From Martinezella tropici (GTDB taxonomy: Bacteria > Pseudomonadota > Alphaproteobacteria > Rhizobiales > Rhizobiaceae), in assembly GCF_008370325.1 (NCBI RefSeq), contig NZ_VNIP01000003.1:372001-436000 (forward strand): a DNA stretch of 64,000 nt. The letters run 5' to 3'. Positions within the stretch are counted from its first letter, which is position 1; the number at the start of each line of letters is the position of its first letter. Positions 60,970 to 64,000 of this stretch are shown here, in pieces. The translations under genes and the position numbers were made by a program. A model generated the notes under the pieces. The model was given only the letters and a program-made list of their open reading frames with translations, searched no databases and was not told the origin of the DNA.

Positions 60970-63051
60970 TTACTCCGAAAAGGTGAGATGAAGGTTCAGG
61001 TGGCGGTCGATCGTTACCTGTGTGCCGGCCGGAATGGCGAAGGTCGTGTCATCCTGGGCCACGACGGCAGGGCCGCTGAAGCGCCCGCCTGGATGCAACT
61101 GGTCCCGCCGGTATAGTCCGATCCATTCGAACGCCTTGCCGGTATAGACCGGTATTTCGCGCTCGGGTTCGGCCATGCCGGCAATCTCCTCGAGGTCGAC
61201 GGTCGTCCGCAACGCCGGTCCGGCGCCGATGGCAGACAGACGGAGATTGACGATCTCGATCTTGCCGTCCGGGTCGGCAAAATCATAGAGACGGGCGTGC
61301 ATGGCATGGAACGCCTCTTCCATTGCGGCAAGATCGCCTTCCGCCACCCAGGCCGCTCGCAGCGGAACCTCGATTTCAAAGCTTTGGCCGACATAGCGCA
61401 TGTCGGCGGAGATCCGCAGTTCGGCAGGTCCTTCGTGCCCCTGCTTGATGAGCCAGCTTCGCCCTTCGGCCGACAGCGCCTCCGAAGCATCGCGCAGCAA
61501 CGACACGGCTTCCGGCGACAGATGCGTGAAGACCGTTTTGATAAAGTCACCGCGCAGATCTGCGACCAGACCGCCGAGAGCCGATACCACCCCCGGACGC
61601 GGTGGCCCGATGACCTTCGCCATGCGAAATTCGCGAGCGAGGAACGCGCCCAGCATGGGGCCGCCACCGCCGAACGGCATGAGGGTAAACTCCCGCAAAT
61701 CGACTCCGGCCCGCGATGCCAGCTTTTCCACCTCGACGAACATCTCCGAGATCGCAATATCGAGAATGGCCTGTGACACCTCTTCAACCGAGCGCCCGAT
61801 ACGCTCGGCAAGTTTTGCGACGGCTGCACGCGCCAGCCCGGCATCGATCCGTAGCTGACCGTAGGCCATCTCGCTGTGCCCCAACCAGCCGCAGACGGCC
61901 ATGGCATCGGTCACGGTCGCCTGCGCGCCACCCCGGCCATAACAGGCGGGACCGGGCGTCGAGCCGGCCGATTCCGGCCCTACCCGCAGGACGCCATGGG
62001 CGTCGATGCTCGCAATGGAACCGCCGCCGATGCCGATGGAGCTCACCGAAACCGAGGGAATGTGAAGCGGGAACTCGCCGATCAATTCGCCCGTCCCGAA
62101 TTGCGGCTCGCCATCGATGATCAACGCGAAGTCTGCCGAGGTGCCGCCGATGTCGAGGGTGAGAACATGCTTCTCACCGGCCAGGCGCGCCAGCCAGGCG
62201 GCGCCGATCACGCCCGAGGCCGTGCCGGAAAGCAGCATCTGGACGCAGGAACGCTTTCCTTCCGCCGCATTCATCACGCCGCCGTTCGATTTCGTTAGCA
62301 GGGCCGGCGCCTTCACTCCGCGCGATGTGAGCTTGTCTTCGAGAGCCGTTAGATAACCCGAAACCCTCGGATGGACATAGCCATTGAGGATCGCCGTCGT
62401 CGTCCGCTCGTATTCGCGAATGACCGGCCACACTTCCGAGGACGTGAAAACGAAGAGATCGGGTGCGAGCTTTTCGATTTCGTTCTTGACCGCCGTTTCC
62501 TGAGCGTCGTCGCGCCAGGAATGCAGAAAGGATATGATGATGCCCGCCGCACCCTTCGCCCTTGCTGCCGCCACGGCCGCGGTAACCGCCTTCATATCCG
62601 GCGCCTGCGCTTCGCTGCCATCGGCCCGCAACCGCGCGGGAATGCCGAAGATCATGTCGCGTGCGATCAGCTGTTCCGGCCGCGAGCAGAAGAGAGAATA
62701 GACGTCAGGCATTCGCAGCCGGGCGAGTTCGATGACATCTTCGAAACCGGCATTCGTCAGGAGCGCGAGCGACACACCGCGCCTCTGGATGACGGTATTG
62801 ATACCGACTGTGGTGCCGTGAACGAAGCGACTGATTGCCTCCGGCTCCAATCCCTCGCGCTTGGCAAGCAACGAAAGCCCGGTCATCAATTCCGCGCCCG
62901 GATCATCGGGCGTCGTCAGCACTTTTAGCGACGCAACGCGACCGGAGCGGCTTTCCAGCGCGCAGAAATCGATGAAGGTGCCGCCGATATCGACGCCGAT
63001 CTTCCAATCCTGCTGCGAAGCCCCTCGAGTTTGCCCTGTCGTGTCCGCCAT
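60970..63051 (-). CDS. Hydantoinase A/oxoprolinase family subunit
   Basis: This 693-residue ATP-binding subunit has GVDIGGTFIDFCALE at the N-terminus and HVLTLDIGGTSADFALI as the second actin-like phosphate loop, followed by RVGPESAGSTPGPACYGRGGAQATVTDAMAV, a HyuA hallmark. The start is the ATG at 63051, preceded by AAAGGA; a frame running to 63168 has no ribosome site and crosses the operator region. It is the first gene of the four-gene leftward operon HyuA-HyuB-ferredoxin-alpha subunit. Activity on hydantoins, N-methylhydantoin or oxoproline is inferred from the family only. Confidence 0.89.
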   Translation of the reverse strand: MADTTGQTRGASQQDWKIGVDIGGTFIDFCALESRSGRVASLKVLTTPDDPGAELMTGLSLLAKREGLEPEAISRFVHGTTVGINTVIQRRGVSLALLTNAGFEDVIELARLRMPDVYSLFCSRPEQLIARDMIFGIPARLRADGSEAQAPDMKAVTAAVAAARAKGAAGIIISFLHSWRDDAQETAVKNEIEKLAPDLFVFTSSEVWPVIREYERTTTAILNGYVHPRVSGYLTALEDKLTSRGVKAPALLTKSNGGVMNAAEGKRSCVQMLLSGTASGVIGAAWLARLAGEKHVLTLDIGGTSADFALIIDGEPQFGTGELIGEFPLHIPSVSVSSIGIGGGSIASIDAHGVLRVGPESAGSTPGPACYGRGGAQATVTDAMAVCGWLGHSEMAYGQLRIDAGLARAAVAKLAERIGRSVEEVSQAILDIAISEMFVEVEKLASRAGVDLREFTLMPFGGGGPMLGAFLAREFRMAKVIGPPRPGVVSALGGLVADLRGDFIKTVFTHLSPEAVSLLRDASEALSAEGRSWLIKQGHEGPAELRISADMRYVGQSFEIEVPLRAAWVAEGDLAAMEEAFHAMHARLYDFADPDGKIEIVNLRLSAIGAGPALRTTVDLEEIAGMAEPEREIPVYTGKAFEWIGLYRRDQLHPGGRFSGPAVVAQDDTTFAIPAGTQVTIDRHLNLHLTFSE

Positions 63052-63128
63052 ATTCGTTCCTTTCCTTTGCCTGTCACGAAACTGGCATGGACGGATCGGC
63101 AAGGTCCAAGAGCGAAAATGCCAAAGGT

Positions 63129-63182
63129 CATAAGCCGGACTTATGCTCTGCCGATCGGCAACACCCATAGGCCGGACTTATA
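63129..63182. promoter_or_regulatory. Two tandem 17-bp palindromic operators
   Basis: CATAAGCCGGACTTATG (63129-63145) and CATAGGCCGGACTTATA (63166-63182) agree at 15 of 17 positions, with centres 37 bp apart. Copy 1 is perfectly symmetric in its 6-bp arms. They lie between the hydantoinase operon and the divergent oxidase gene and are likely the binding sites for a shared regulator. Confidence 0.68.
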
Positions 63183-63263
63183 GGCGCAGCGTGATCCCGA
63201 CTTTGACAGCGGCAAGCCGGCTCGGACAAGGTGGAGATTGTTTTCAGTCTCTGGAGATCCTCA

Positions 63264-64000
63264 ATGGATGCTATCGTGCTGGGCGGCGGGCTCATGGGAG
63301 CCGCCTCCGCCTTTTTTCTCGCCCGGCGCGGCATCCGCGTGACGCTTATCGAACGCAATCGGGTCGGGAGCGGCGCCACGGTGGCGTCATTCGGCAACAT
63401 CAGGCGAAGCGGCCGGTATATTCCGCAATTGCCGCTTGCTGACCGCTCGCTTGCCCTGTGGGGACAGGCCGAGGCCATGCTCGGGCGCGACGTGGAATTC
63501 CGCGCAACCGGCCACCTGCGGCTGGTGTTCAGCCAGGAAGGGCTTGCGGCGATGCGATCCTTCATCAAGGAGGCTCGACCGTGGGGACTGCAACTGGAAG
63601 AGCTGACCGCAAAGGAAGTGCGGTCGCGCTTTCCCGGCCTTGGCCCCGACGCGATTGCCGCATCCTTTTCCCCGAACGATGGAAGCGGCAACCCGCGTCT
63701 TATTGCGCCGGCTTTCGCAAGCGCTGCCCAAAAGCTGGGGGCTGCCATCGTCGAAAATGTCGGCATCGGGGCCATTAGAAGACGTGACTACGGATTTCAG
63801 GTCGAAACGTCGAAGGGCTCGCATGAGGCCTCGATGTTACTGAACACGACGGGTGCCTGGGGTGCGCGCGTCGCGGGCCTGTTCGGAGAGACGGTCCCGA
63901 TTACAGCCAGAGGTCCGCAAATGGGAGTGACCGAACCTCTCCCCCATCGCATTCTCCCGGTCGTCGGCGTCTGGGCGCATGATCACGGCGGCGGTTACCT
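63264..64000 (+). CDS. FAD-dependent oxidase, beta subunit-like, N-terminal part
   Basis: At least 245 residues are present and the gene runs off the right edge. The N-terminus MDAIVLGGGLMGAASAFFLARRGIRVTLIERN is a FAD-binding Rossmann motif, followed by GSGATVASFGNIRRSGRYIPQLPLADRSLALW, the pattern of OoxB/HcnC and sarcosine oxidase beta-type proteins. The start is ATG at 63264 with GGAG nine bases upstream. It is divergent from the operon that encodes HyuA, HyuB, the ferredoxin and the alpha subunit. It is probably the substrate-oxidising subunit of the same three-component oxidase. Confidence 0.85.
   Translation, partial: MDAIVLGGGLMGAASAFFLARRGIRVTLIERNRVGSGATVASFGNIRRSGRYIPQLPLADRSLALWGQAEAMLGRDVEFRATGHLRLVFSQEGLAAMRSFIKEARPWGLQLEELTAKEVRSRFPGLGPDAIAASFSPNDGSGNPRLIAPAFASAAQKLGAAIVENVGIGAIRRRDYGFQVETSKGSHEASMLLNTTGAWGARVAGLFGETVPITARGPQMGVTEPLPHRILPVVGVWAHDHGGGY

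Noticed and set aside
1-64000. CRISPR arrays, tRNA or rRNA genes, toxin-antitoxin pairs
   Set aside because: I saw no regularly spaced repeats, no cloverleaf-like sequence and no rRNA signature; the XRE gene has no recognisable toxin partner next to it.

Overview
The window reads as a high-GC alphaproteobacterial replicon, most likely from a Rhizobium/Agrobacterium relative (Rhizobiaceae). The evidence is a rhamnose locus with the gene set and divergent layout known from Rhizobium leguminosarum, a Rhizobiaceae-type intergenic palindromic repeat, and many solute-uptake ABC systems next to small catabolic operons with local regulators. I see no rRNA, tRNA, CRISPR array, prophage or intact transposase.

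Positions 1-8697 hold the rhamnose locus: rhaD (cut by the left edge) diverges from rhaRSTPQUK, which encodes a DeoR regulator, an ABC importer, a mutarotase and a kinase. Two near-identical 19-bp sites in inverted orientation carry the -35 boxes of both promoters. Then come a streptomycin-kinase-like gene, an orphan LivK-type binding protein with its own terminator, and a three-gene operon (Gfo/Idh/MocA dehydrogenase, DUF993, TIM-barrel isomerase) next to a TetR gene. The operon and the TetR gene each carry a matching 14-bp palindrome. Positions 15590-25876 contain a HI0933-like flavoprotein, an epimerase, and a lac-like operon (binding protein, two permeases, ATPase, GH42 beta-galactosidase) divergent from a ROK regulator.

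Positions 25965-35574 are the most accessory-looking part. A 26-codon remnant of a sugar permease abuts a 1.63-kb unit bounded by perfect 14-bp inverted repeats and carrying only a LysR gene and a small membrane protein. A lysine/ornithine/arginine decarboxylase with an acetyltransferase follows. Next is a small XRE regulator with a long palindromic operator, then four unrecognised genes: two are paralogues of very unusual composition, one has a Sec signal, one is cytosolic. This XRE cluster is my best candidate for an undescribed system.

Positions 35710-54737 look like a large nitrogen-compound catabolic region arranged as three transcription units: M20 deacylase, hydroxyacid dehydrogenase, cupin, two aldehyde dehydrogenases and a tartrate/malate-type dehydrogenase; a PuuB-like amine oxidase with a HAD hydrolase; and an acetyltransferase, omega-aminotransferase, second HAD and a dipeptide-type ABC importer, ending at an Lrp gene. 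The substrate is unknown. Positions 54963-64000 hold a second amine or opine-like module: a DadA-like oxidase with a LysR gene, then a three-subunit FAD/[2Fe-2S] oxidase whose small and alpha subunits share an operon with hydantoinase A and B, while the putative beta subunit starts divergently. Two tandem 17-bp palindromes lie in that divergent promoter.
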